A stretch of 64,000 nucleotides of DNA from Pelobates cultripes (lineage: Eukaryota > Chordata > Amphibia > Anura > Pelobatidae): the NCBI GenBank assembly GCA_933207985.1, contig OW240917.1:112394427-112458426 (forward strand). The letters run 5' to 3'. The stretch's first letter is position 1. The number at the start of each line of letters is the position of its first letter. Below are positions 1 through 8,622 of the stretch, one piece after another. The notes below the pieces were generated by a model. The model was given only the letters and a program-made list of their open reading frames with translations. It ran no database searches and had not been told where the DNA came from. Made by a program: the position numbers and the translations under genes.

Positions 1-535
1 ATTGTCCAAAAGTTGCAAGGTATTGGAGAATGATTCACGATTTAATTGTTAAAGTAGATAGAACTATCGGTATTTTACCTCAGAGCTTGCATTATTTAAA
101 AAATTCCCTGAATCTGTTAGTTGAACTGATAGAAAAATAATAGGCCACATCCTGTTTGCTGGTACCTCATGCTTGCCAAGGTATTGGAAATCAAAAACAC
201 ACCACCATTTAAAGAAGTCCTGAACTTAATTCTAGATAATAAAGCACACAAATTATCACATAGGAGCAATACACATTCTTTCGCAAAACTAAAATATGAT
301 TGGGATAAATGGGAAGAATAAATTAAAAAAGTCTATAGTTTATTAAAAAAATTGGTTTAATGTTGAACTGTATCATTTTACAATCTATGTCATGTACATT
401 GTTATGTTTCTTATTATAATGGATGGATACCCTTCCCATGTCCAAGTTTCCCCCACTTCCCCTACCCCTAACACAATATTTGTATAATTTGTTGAACATT
501 TTATAAAACTCTAATAAAAATTATTTGAAAAGAAA
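1..535 (+). mobile_element. Tx1/L1-like LINE, degenerate 3' end
   Basis: The first ~320 bases translate in broken frames into something resembling the far C-terminus of L1-type ORF2: a Cys followed by a RYW-type segment, then a second block with a WK pair, like the tail of the better preserved copy at 49151-49669. No continuous frame remains. The 3' part is AT-rich with a C-rich patch near 430-470 and ends in an AATAAAAATTATTTG-like signal near 513. The 5' part lies outside the window. The family call is by resemblance only. Confidence 0.5.
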
Positions 536-986
536 TGTTTCTAATTTCTGATATTTAGATATTCTGTCAAACATAGGCATCACAATGCTGCTCTTGTTTT
601 AGTGTAATAATTGATGTTTTAGAGAGAGTATAAATGTGCTCACTTTCTTTTCATTACTTGTTTCTTTCTGCTCTTTACTTCTCCCTTTTTCTCTACTCCA
701 TTTCTTTGGCCATGACATTCTGTTTTCTTTTGCAGTTATTGTCACAGCAGCAGAAGGTACCCTGGCCAGCTCCTGGATTAAATGGGTAGCTCAAGATCAA
801 ACATTGGGAGAGAGGGCTCCTGTCATGTTAATGGAGCAGAAACCGAATTCTGGTGAATAATAAGTGCCTGGTGGTTGGTGCCCTTGGAGTGGAAGTTAAT
901 AACATTTGTTTTCAACTCCAGGCCCCTGAGACCCTTAATCCAGCCCTGATAGCATCAATGACATTTCCATGTTGATAATTAGTGAA
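536..986. other. Unassigned AT-rich stretch
   Basis: No repeat family or gene is recognised. A pyrimidine tract ending TTTTGCAG at about 728-737 is followed by a short open frame to 860 and looks like a 3' splice site. There is no good donor after it and no recognisable protein, so no exon is called. Confidence 0.3.
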
Positions 987-1449
987 TACAGGTCCTCCTC
1001 AATTATCGCCGGGTTCCGTTCTTACGACCCAGTCATAGAACGAATCGGTTTGTAAGTGAGGAGTTAAGGGATTCCCTGCTCTGGTGCACTTGTCAATTTC
1101 GAGAAAATTTCCCTAAACATAGATGAACGCACCAGAGCAGGAAATCCCTCTAATCTATGTTCGGGCAAATTTCCGCATGTATGTGTTTAGAGACATGTCC
1201 CCAAACATAGACGAATGCACAAGAGCAGGGAATCCCTTTAATCTATGCTTGGGTAGATTTCCCTGAACATAGATTAGAGGGATTCCCTGCTCTGTTGCAT
1301 TCCAAATGTTCGGGGAAATGTCCTCGAATATAGACGAATGCAGCAGATCAGGAAATCCCTCTAATTCCCACGACGGGTCGCACGAGAGAGCTGGTCGTAA
1401 GTGCGAGCCATCGTAAAACAGGTAGGTCGCAAAACCAGGACCACCTGTA
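987..1449. repeat. TIR-bearing MITE with internal repeated modules
   Basis: The ends are imperfect inverted repeats: TACAGGTCCTCC at the left and the complement of GGACCACCTGTA at the right, both beginning with TA, so a TA target duplication is plausible. Inside, a module containing ATTCCCTGCTCTGGTGCA recurs several times in alternating orientation (near 1070-1087, 1126-1150, 1214-1235, 1268-1290, 1340-1360), separated by CTATGTTCGGG-type links. No coding capacity is seen. Mariner-like by its TA ends, but the superfamily is not proven. Confidence 0.6.
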
Positions 1450-2227
1450 GATAGACTGATATATTGTGATTGAAGTCATTGTTTTAAATCTGATTAATGT
1501 GAATTTAAATTGTATTTAATAGGTTTGGTTTTGTGAGTTGATTTTTAGTAGCAGGGACTAAGACAAAAACTAAATGATAATTCTTCTACAGCTATCTCAG
1601 AATTCCCAGACTGATATTCAAATGAACACTGGCAGGCATGTTGATGCGTGCTTCTCCCATGATTCCTGCAGGTACCCTTAGCCATGCTGTTTTAGACATA
1701 GTCCACAAAGAAGAAGCCAAAAGAGACAGTTTTTTTTTTTTTTTCAATTGTACTGTTGTTGATTTATCAGACAGGGTTTATTGAAAGCTGAAATCAAATT
1801 ATGTTGTTTTTTATTTTTTTATTTCATATGCTAAATAGTCAACATGAGGTTTAAAATCAAGAATGGATGTCTGCTCTTGCTAACTGTGCTATAGAAATTA
1901 AATAAGCAGTATTGTATTTCTTAAATTTATGAAAGAACAGTTAGCATGGAATAAGGGGGATCTGCCTGTGTGAAATGTTTTAAAATGCTGACTGTTCAAT
2001 ATTTATATAGAGAAATACAGTGAATTTAGCAGTGGTTGTGGAAAAATGCTTTGTCTATTCTTGATTTTTAGCAAGATAGTCTTTCATAATAATAAGATAA
2101 TCCTTTTGTCTTAAAATGCCTTAAGTGCTCTGTATTAATTTAGTATCATGAATTCCAACACAACCATATGTCAGTAAGAACTAACAGGATGCTATTCAAC
2201 CATTTAAAGATGGTGTCCATGACCGAC
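1450..2227. other. No recognisable feature
   Basis: AT-rich DNA with short T runs (around 1730-1745 and 1806-1819). I see no open frame of note and no repeat boundary. Confidence 0.5.
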
Positions 2228-2684
2228 TGTGAAAGAATTTACTTTGATTCCAAGGTTCAAGCGTATAGGTGCCATATTAGATATCCTATATTAAAATTGG
2301 CTAACTTGGACTCAGGAAATACTTAATGCTTAAAACACTTAAGACCATATATGTCTAGTTCCGGGAGCAGGTAGCCCCCACCTGAGCTGTCTCTTCTAAA
2401 TCAGTCTGTTCGCTTTCTCGGAACTTATCTATTATATGTACATGACTTTCATCCCTATGTCTTATCTGTACTCTTTCACCTTTTCACTCCCTTCTTACTA
2501 CTGTCCTATGAGTATTTGCATGTAAGCACTTACTTCTTAATGTATAAAAACCCATACTGAAAAATAAACAAGAGAGGCTTATTTTGAATACCAACAGGTG
2601 TCTGAATTCACGCTCCTCCAAGTGCACTTGAAATAATTTAGGCTCCCTTGAATATACCAAAGATAACATTGGGTCTATATCACA
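2228..2684 (+). mobile_element. Solo LTR of the same family as the ERV next to it
   Basis: This 457-bp unit begins TGTGAAAGAATTT and ends TATATCACA. In the + direction it aligns along its whole length with the complement of the ERV LTRs at 3054-3512 and 10530-10988, with many substitutions. It keeps a TATA-like TGTATAAAAA at 2541-2550 and an AATAAA at 2563-2568. The bases GAC lie on both sides, too short to prove a target duplication. It is clearly older than the adjacent provirus and in opposite orientation, so it is an independent insertion reduced to one LTR. Confidence 0.8.
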
Positions 2685-3049
2685 GACTAATTATTTCAGT
2701 GTTGCTTTAAACATTAATGAGTTTATATGAATGTGTAAAACATGTCTGCTAATATTACCAACTCACATTTTACAGATGGTTGTTACCAACATTAATTTGT
2801 GTTACTTAAAAAGTATTCTCGTGCAGTTTTTTTATATTTGGAAAACCTAAATGTCACCTATTTCAGTTTTGTATCAGTGAAATTGTACATTTTACAGTAA
2901 GTGAGTGCCTCACACTTCCATTTCCTATTTTGTTTATATTTGTAATATGGTATAATTTCCCCATTTTTTTAAAGGAACACAGAGAGCACCATAACAACTT
3001 CATCTGAATGAAGTTGTTATGATGCCAGTTGTTCCATTGTGACTGCTTG
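2685..3049. other. No recognisable feature
   Basis: AT-rich DNA between the solo LTR and the provirus. A short inverted pair (ATAACAACTTCATCTGAATGAAGTTGTTAT, about 2991-3020) forms a 14-bp-arm hairpin, with no further context. Confidence 0.4.
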
Positions 3050-3053
3050 CCAT

Positions 3054-3512
3054 TGTTGTGGATCAGAAATGTTGATCTTTGTTATATTCAGAGGAAGCCC
3101 AAATTGTTGTTACAAGTGCACTTGGAGAAGCGAGAATTAGACACCAGACACCTGTTGGTATTCAAAATAAGCCTCTGACGTTTTATTCATCAGCTGGGTT
3201 TTATACATTAAAAAGTAAGTGCTTACGTGCAAATACTCTTAGAACAGTAATAGGAAGAGAATACAGATAAGACATAGGGATGAGCGTCATGTACCCATAA
3301 CAAATAAGTTTCAAGGTATGAGAGAACAAAATGATTAGAGCAGAGACATCTTAGGTGGGGGCTCTCTGCTCCCGGAACTTAGACATATATGGTCTTAAGT
3401 GTTGTTTAAGCATCAAGCATTTCCTGAGTCCAAGTTAGCCAATTTTAATATAGGATATCATTATATGACACCTATAAGCTTGAGCCTTGGAATCAAGATA
3501 AATTCTATCACA
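3054..3512 (-). repeat. ERV 3' LTR
   Basis: Read on the minus strand it starts TGTGATAG directly after the polypurine tract and ends CCACAACA. It carries the same TATA-like (plus 3199-3205) and AATAAA (complement of 3182-3187) signals as the 5' LTR and differs from it only at 3372 (C here, A at the matching 10848). Confidence 0.95.
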
Positions 3513-3655
3513 ATCCCCTCTTTTGATCCAAGGGTCACCCAAATGTCCAAGGTATATCCAGGCCTGCTAGCCAAAGCCTGTGGGACTTTCATTTATTGCT
3601 TCACCACGGTTCCCTTGGACTGAGAGACCACCAGAATCAGCAGAGGAGAGTTCCT
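3513..3655 (-). promoter_or_regulatory. Polypurine tract and short 3' non-coding segment
   Basis: On the minus strand the bases immediately before the 3' LTR read AAAAGAGGGGAT, a typical retroviral polypurine tract that primes plus-strand synthesis (plus-strand 3513-3524). The remaining ~130 bp separate it from the env stop at 3656 and hold no frame of note. Confidence 0.85.
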
Positions 3656-4957
3656 TCATTTGTTAGGCGAGGTAACATCATAAAACCTTTTCGAAGTTGG
3701 ATCTGGAATGTAAGTTAAGGTACGACCAATAGTAGGTTTGCTTTTACATAAAGAGGTTAGTAGACATGAAAAAAATCTAAAGGTTAGAAAAATAGCCATA
3801 ATGACAAATATAGCTAACAGCAAAAAGTACAAAATCTTCTTAATTAGTAAAGTCAACCATGTTCCTAGCCCAAATGTCCAATCCCAATACCCAAAGAAGC
3901 CAGTATCCTGTTTGATCTCCTGTACTAAGTCATGTAAATCTTTTATATGTTTATGGATCATAGTGCCATGGTCAGATAGGTTAAAACAGCACATACCTTC
4001 TATAGCTTCACAGCCTAAGTCATGTTTCATTAGTAAGTAGTCAATGGCTGCTCTATTCTCAAGGATTGCCTTCTTATTTGTCTGGCTGTCCATAAGTAGC
4101 TCTTCTAGGGCCTGTGAAGTGGCATTTAAACCTTTTGTATGGGAACAGGCTACAGCATTTACTACTCGGGTATTATACAATGCTAAACCTGGGACTCCTA
4201 CCAAGGTGTACGCTAGGGCAGAGTATTCGGCTTTAGATAAGAGAGTGATTTCTGGGTTACAATCTGCATTAAGGGTGTTTTTAACATCTCTCCTGTCTCT
4301 CCTGTCTCTCAGCAGTTTGTGTAGCTGGGTGGTTTTAGTGATCAGGTCAGATTTGGAAAACATGGTCATGGTTAGGCGAGAGATTGCACAGGGACCTCCT
4401 GTAATGTTACCTGGGACATAAGCATAAGTAATATTTCCACAGGAGAAAGTCCATCCTTTAGGAAGATAGACATTGTAGTGGTAACTCATAACTTGGTGAG
4501 TTTTGGTACAATTCATAGTGGTGCTTAGGGCTCTACAATTCGTGGTATTTTTCCACCATGTGGGGCAAAACAGGGATTCAGTATTAGGGTCTCTTGAACA
4601 ATTACATGAAAAAGACCAACATAGTTCAGCGTCTGTCACATTAATTGTCTTCAGGGCTAGAGGAGGCTTGCCTACGAGTGGGTTGAAGGCATAAGAATAT
4701 AGTTGTAGAGATTTATGGGGTCTTTGGGTATGTAGGTACTTTCTTAACAGTGAGATGGGGGTAGGGACAGCTATAAGACAAGATTCTATGGCGTTTTCAG
4801 TACTGAGGAGAGGGTTGAGGCAAAAGGAAGTTAAATTAAAAGCCTTTGCTATCTGCAACCATATATTTTCCTGCCATGCATTATTATTTTCTGGTCTCAA
4901 GTCAGAGTAGCATATCTGAACACAGTATAAAATGGTAAAGGATAAGAACAGCTTCAT
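3656..4957 (-). CDS. env: Retroviral envelope glycoprotein (short Env)
   Basis: A 433-residue class I envelope. Residues 1-18 are a hydrophobic signal peptide. The surface subunit is only about 200 residues, with a cysteine cluster CWSFSCNC at 113-120 and several N-glycosylation sequons (41, 106, 119, 137, 149, 175, 184). A basic furin-type site RDRRDRR lies at 217-223. The transmembrane subunit has Cys233 and Cys271 bracketing a hydrophobic segment, a heptad region, the CX6CC motif (Cys316, Cys323, Cys324), a membrane span around 373-396 and a ~37-residue tail. Its ATG overlaps the pol stop in ATGA (4954-4957), so expression is expected from a spliced mRNA. A canonical CXXC (CWLC-type) motif is not seen in SU. 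Typical gammaretroviral Env is ~200 residues longer. The frame is intact. Confidence 0.93.
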   Translation of the reverse strand: MKLFLSFTILYCVQICYSDLRPENNNAWQENIWLQIAKAFNLTSFCLNPLLSTENAIESCLIAVPTPISLLRKYLHTQRPHKSLQLYSYAFNPLVGKPPLALKTINVTDAELCWSFSCNCSRDPNTESLFCPTWWKNTTNCRALSTTMNCTKTHQVMSYHYNVYLPKGWTFSCGNITYAYVPGNITGGPCAISRLTMTMFSKSDLITKTTQLHKLLRDRRDRRDVKNTLNADCNPEITLLSKAEYSALAYTLVGVPGLALYNTRVVNAVACSHTKGLNATSQALEELLMDSQTNKKAILENRAAIDYLLMKHDLGCEAIEGMCCFNLSDHGTMIHKHIKDLHDLVQEIKQDTGFFGYWDWTFGLGTWLTLLIKKILYFLLLAIFVIMAIFLTFRFFSCLLTSLCKSKPTIGRTLTYIPDPTSKRFYDVTSPNK

Positions 4958-7900
4958 GTTGGTGGGTCAGTCGGAGTGACTTGTTTACAGTGACTGGCGT
5001 GTATCCACGTGGCTTTTCCTTCTAGTTTCACTGAGGTAGCCGTAGTCAAGAGCACTTGGAATGGACCGTCAAAGCGTGGTTCAAGTCCTTTCCTCACATG
5101 TCTCTTTATCACCACCCAATCACCAGGTTGCAGTTTGTGAGTTGCAGAATCAGAGTCTGGATCTGGAATAGAATCAAAGACTTGTTTATGCACCCTGCCT
5201 AATCTTTGGTGTAGGGCCTGAACATAGGCAGTCATACTACCATGCTGCATCTGTAGTGTTTGGGGAAAATAGAGGCCTGTCTTTGGGGCACATCCAAACA
5301 GGATCTCAAAAGGGGATAAGCCATGTCTGGAATTGGGGGTGAATCTCATAGAAAAGAGTGCTAGGGGAAGGCATTCAGTCCAGGGCTTTCCTGTGTCTTG
5401 CATGGCTTTTGCAATCTTGTTCTTTAAGGTGCCATTTGCCCTTTCTACTTTCCCACTACTCTGGGGGTGATAGGGGGTATGGAAGGCCTGACTGATCCCT
5501 AGGGCTTTCATAATTTCTTGCATTATTTCCCCAGTGAAATGGCTACCTCTGTCACTTTCAATCACTTCAGGTACTCCATATCTACATACCAGTTCCTTCA
5601 GAAGCTTACTTGCTGTGACCTTCGTTGTGGCTTTCGACACTGGGTAGGCCTCAGGCCAACCTGAAAAGAGATCAATGCACACCAACACATATTCATACAC
5701 TCCTACCTTAGGTAGTTGAATATAGTCTATCTGCAGTCTTTGAAACGGGTAAAGTGGCCTTGGTGTGTGCTTACTTGGTGTTTTCACAGCTTGTCCTGGA
5801 TTGTTTCTAGCACAAATCATGCAAGCTTGGGTGTGTTTAGCTGCTACAACAGTAAATCCGGGTGCTACCCAATGGGTGTTTACTATGCTGTTCATGTGCA
5901 TCTTGGATAGATGTGTAGGTCCATGGGCAATCTGGGACATCATGGGGTACAACACTCGTGGTAAACACAGTCTTTTACCTTTCCTCCACATTCTGTCATC
6001 ATCAGGTTCTGCATCTTGTTTCCTCCAGAGGTCATGTTCTTCCTTGCTTGCCTGTCTTTGTAAGCTCAACAGTATATTGTAGTCAACGGCGTCATCTGTA
6101 AGAACAACTTGTAGAAAGGTATTACCTGTAGAGGGATGAACTTTGATTGCTGCTTGCTTGGCAGCTTCGTCTGCTTTGTGGTTTCCTCTTGAGATTTCAT
6201 CTGTGATCTTCACGTGAGCTGCCACCTTGATGATGCCTACTTGAGTGGGTAGCAGGATAGCGTCCATAAGTGCACTCACGGCTTCAGAATTCTTGATTGG
6301 AGTTCCTGCTGAGGTGAGAAAATCACGAGCCCGCCATATAGGGCCAAAATCATGGGCTATACCAAAAGCATAGCGAGAGTCTGTATAAATATTAGCAGTC
6401 TTACCAGAGGCCATTTTACACGCTTCAGCGAGTGCCTTCAGCTCTGCCTCCTGTGCAGAGCAGTGAGGAGCGAGTGGTTCAGCTTTTATTACCTCATGTG
6501 CAGAGACTACAGCATATCCAGTGTGGAAATTACCCTTCTCATCAGCATATCTGGAACCATCTACAAAAAACTCAAAATCTGCATTAGATAATGGAGAATC
6601 AAATACATGCAAAAAACCTGCTGTCTCTTGTGCCATTAGTGCTGCACAATCATGGGGTACCTGGGCATCAGCTAACTCATCTGGTGAAAGTGAATTTACA
6701 AAAAGATCAGAAGTACAACCATTCACACTATCCCCACTCCCCTCTTTTAAATCCAGGGGAAGCAATGTAGATGGATTTAACACCATACACCTTTTAAGAG
6801 TAACATTAGGTGGCATAAGCAAGGCACATTGCATTCTGAGATGCCTTGCAGTATGTATGTGTTTTGGTTGAACTTGTGAGAGTATGCTGTTGATATCATG
6901 TGGTGTGTATATGGTCACAGGATTATCTAGAACAATATCAGTGGCTTTGTCCAGGAGGGCAGTAACAGCCGCCACTGCCCTAACACATGAGGGGGCACCC
7001 CTGGCAACAGGGTCCAATCTGGTGGAGTAGTATGCTATTGGTCTTTGTTTACCACCATGATCCTGTGTAAGGACAGATGTAGCATAACCTGATTGCTCAG
7101 TACAGAACAGGTTAAAATTCTTTCTGTAATCTGGGAGACCCAGTGCCGGAGCTGACGTTACCAGTATCTTAAGTGTATAGAAGGCATTTTCTGCTGCATG
7201 GGTTAATTTAAATGGTTTGTTTTCGTTGGCAAGACAATCATACAGTGGTTGCATGTAGATAGCTACGGAACGCAGCCAAGGGCGGCAGTAAGAAATCAAA
7301 CCGAGGAAAGTACAAACCTGGGCTAAACTGCGGGGGGGTCTAATATTTTGAACTGCAGTTTTTCTACTTTCCGTGAGATGTTTTATGCCCTGGGAAATGC
7401 AATGTCCTAGGAAAATAACTTTCTCTACACATGCTTGCAGTTTCGTTTTTGTTGCTTTACAGCCTGCTTTTTCTAGGAATTTTAGTAAGGAAAGAGTGTT
7501 TACAATACAAGATTCCATACTATCGCAACATAGGAGTAGGTCATCGATATACTGCAATAAAATTACGTTATTTGGCCTTTGCCATTCTTCAAGAATCTGG
7601 GCCATAGCCATGCTGTACATAGTGGGTGAGTTTTGTGCACCCTGTGGCAATACTGTCCAAGTGTACTGCTTGTGTTTATGTGTAAATGCAAATAAAAACT
7701 GACTGTCGGGAGCCAGGGGGACACTGAAAAATGCATTTGCCAAGTCAATAACAGTAAATACCTTAGAGGAAGGTGGTATTTGTGCCAACAAGGTGTGTGG
7801 GTTGGGAACATTAGGGGCAATCAGTTCAGTTACAGCATTAATTGCCCTCAAATCATGTACCATACGGTAGACCACAGGCTTCCCTTTCTCTTGCTTTTTC

Positions 7901-8604
7901 TTAATTGGGTACAATGGTGTGTTACAAGGGGAGGTGGTCTGGACAACTACCCCTGCCTGCAGAAACTCTTGCACAGATTGCGAAATAGCATCTTCCTGTG
8001 CTGGGCTTAGGGGGTATTGTTTTTGATAGGGAGGTTTGGCTCCGGGCAGGAGATTCACTTTGACTGGGGGCACAGAGAGTCTGCCTGTATCTGTCTTCCC
8101 TGTAGCCCATAAGGAATCAGGGACTGAGGACAAGTCAATGGTAGGTTCTGGCACATGGCTGGGCATAGTGAGAGTTGCCAGAACATTTGAAAGAGATATC
8201 ATTTGTTTGTCCTCTAAAGGCACAGACAATGTTACTTTTCCAGTGGGGCTATACTGGATATTTGCACTAAGAGCAGACAGTATATCACTGCCTAGTAGAT
8301 TAGCAGGGGCATGAGGGCTGACAAGTAGCCTTGTTACAAGGGCAGTAGAGTCATGTAGCTTCAATTTCAACTTGTGGGTCAAGGGAATGTCATTTTCAAT
8401 ACCATCTACCCCTACACATGATAATACATCATTAGATTTCTCATACGGGAATACATATTTTTCCTGTAACATTGATTTAGCAGCGCCAGTGTCCAACAGG
8501 AAAGGGACTGTTCGGTCCCCAGGCAGTGTAACATTGATAATGGGTGAGGGTCCTGCAGAGTCAGGGATATTGATGATATGTAGGGACACTGGTTTGCCAA
8601 TTTC
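4954..8604 (-). CDS. pol: Retroviral Pro-Pol polyprotein reached by readthrough
   Basis: Open from the codon after the gag amber stop to a TGA at 4954-4956, about 1216 codons. Numbering from the GTG codon at 8587-8589 (there is no ATG at that point, so readthrough is the likely route): retropepsin LLDTGA with Asp33 and a LLGSD motif near 98-102; reverse transcriptase with Asp282, LPQG near 314-317 and YIDD at 347-350; RNase H with FVDGS (Asp677), Glu714/716, TDS (Asp737) and Asp807; integrase with a His/His/Cys/Cys zinc site (889, 893, 923, 926) and catalytic Asp955, Asp1013 and Glu1049 with 35 residues between the last two. The C-terminal GPF...WIHASH block matches the gammaretroviral integrase tail. 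No inactivating change is seen. Confidence 0.95.
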   Translation of the reverse strand, partial: EIGKPVSLHIINIPDSAGPSPIINVTLPGDRTVPFLLDTGAAKSMLQEKYVFPYEKSNDVLSCVGVDGIENDIPLTHKLKLKLHDSTALVTRLLVSPHAPANLLGSDILSALSANIQYSPTGKVTLSVPLEDKQMISLSNVLATLTMPSHVPEPTIDLSSVPDSLWATGKTDTGRLSVPPVKVNLLPGAKPPYQKQYPLSPAQEDAISQSVQEFLQAGVVVQTTSPCNTPLYPIKKKQEKGKPVVYRMVHDLRAINAVTELIAPNVPNPHTLLAQIPPSSKVFTVIDLANAFFSVPLAPDSQFLFAFTHKHKQYTWTVLPQGAQNSPTMYSMAMAQILEEWQRPNNVILLQYIDDLLLCCDSMESCIVNTLSLLKFLEKAGCKATKTKLQACVEKVIFLGHCISQGIKHLTESRKTAVQNIRPPRSLAQVCTFLGLISYCRPWLRSVAIYMQPLYDCLANENKPFKLTHAAENAFYTLKILVTSAPALGLPDYRKNFNLFCTEQSGYATSVLTQDHGGKQRPIAYYSTRLDPVARGAPSCVRAVAAVTALLDKATDIVLDNPVTIYTPHDINSILSQVQPKHIHTARHLRMQCALLMPPNVTLKRCMVLNPSTLLPLDLKEGSGDSVNGCTSDLFVNSLSPDELADAQVPHDCAALMAQETAGFLHVFDSPLSNADFEFFVDGSRYADEKGNFHTGYAVVSAHEVIKAEPLAPHCSAQEAELKALAEACKMASGKTANIYTDSRYAFGIAHDFGPIWRARDFLTSAGTPIKNSEAVSALMDAILLPTQVGIIKVAAHVKITDEISRGNHKADEAAKQAAIKVHPSTGNTFLQVVLTDDAVDYNILLSLQRQASKEEHDLWRKQDAEPDDDRMWRKGKRLCLPRVLYPMMSQIAHGPTHLSKMHMNSIVNTHWVAPGFTVVAAKHTQACMICARNNPGQAVKTPSKHTPRPLYPFQRLQIDYIQLPKVGVYEYVLVCIDLFSGWPEAYPVSKATTKVTASKLLKELVCRYGVPEVIESDRGSHFTGEIMQEIMKALGISQAFHTPYHPQSSGKVERANGTLKNKIAKAMQDTGKPWTECLPLALFSMRFTPNSRHGLSPFEILFGCAPKTGLYFPQTLQMQHGSMTAYVQALHQRLGRVHKQVFDSIPDPDSDSATHKLQPGDWVVIKRHVRKGLEPRFDGPFQVLLTTATSVKLEGKATWIHASHCKQVTPTDPPT

Positions 8605-8622
8605 CTATTGGGGGGGGGGAGG
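8602..8622 (-). promoter_or_regulatory. Gag-Pol amber readthrough site
   Basis: On the minus strand the gag frame ends with proline codons containing ten consecutive C, then CAA TAG GAA. The TAG occupies 8605-8607. Pol continues in exactly the same frame (10041 and 8589 are congruent modulo 3), so suppression of one stop gives Gag-Pol and no frameshift is required. This is the arrangement known from murine leukaemia virus. I could not assign a downstream pseudoknot with confidence. Confidence 0.8.

Noticed and set aside
636..860. Short frame after a good 3' splice site-like tract (TTTTGCAG at ~737)
   Set aside because: No matching donor, no recognisable protein and stops soon after; insufficient for an exon call.
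5716..6871. Several + strand frames of 64-116 codons inside pol
   Set aside because: Shadows of the minus-strand pol frame; pol has all expected motifs and these have none.
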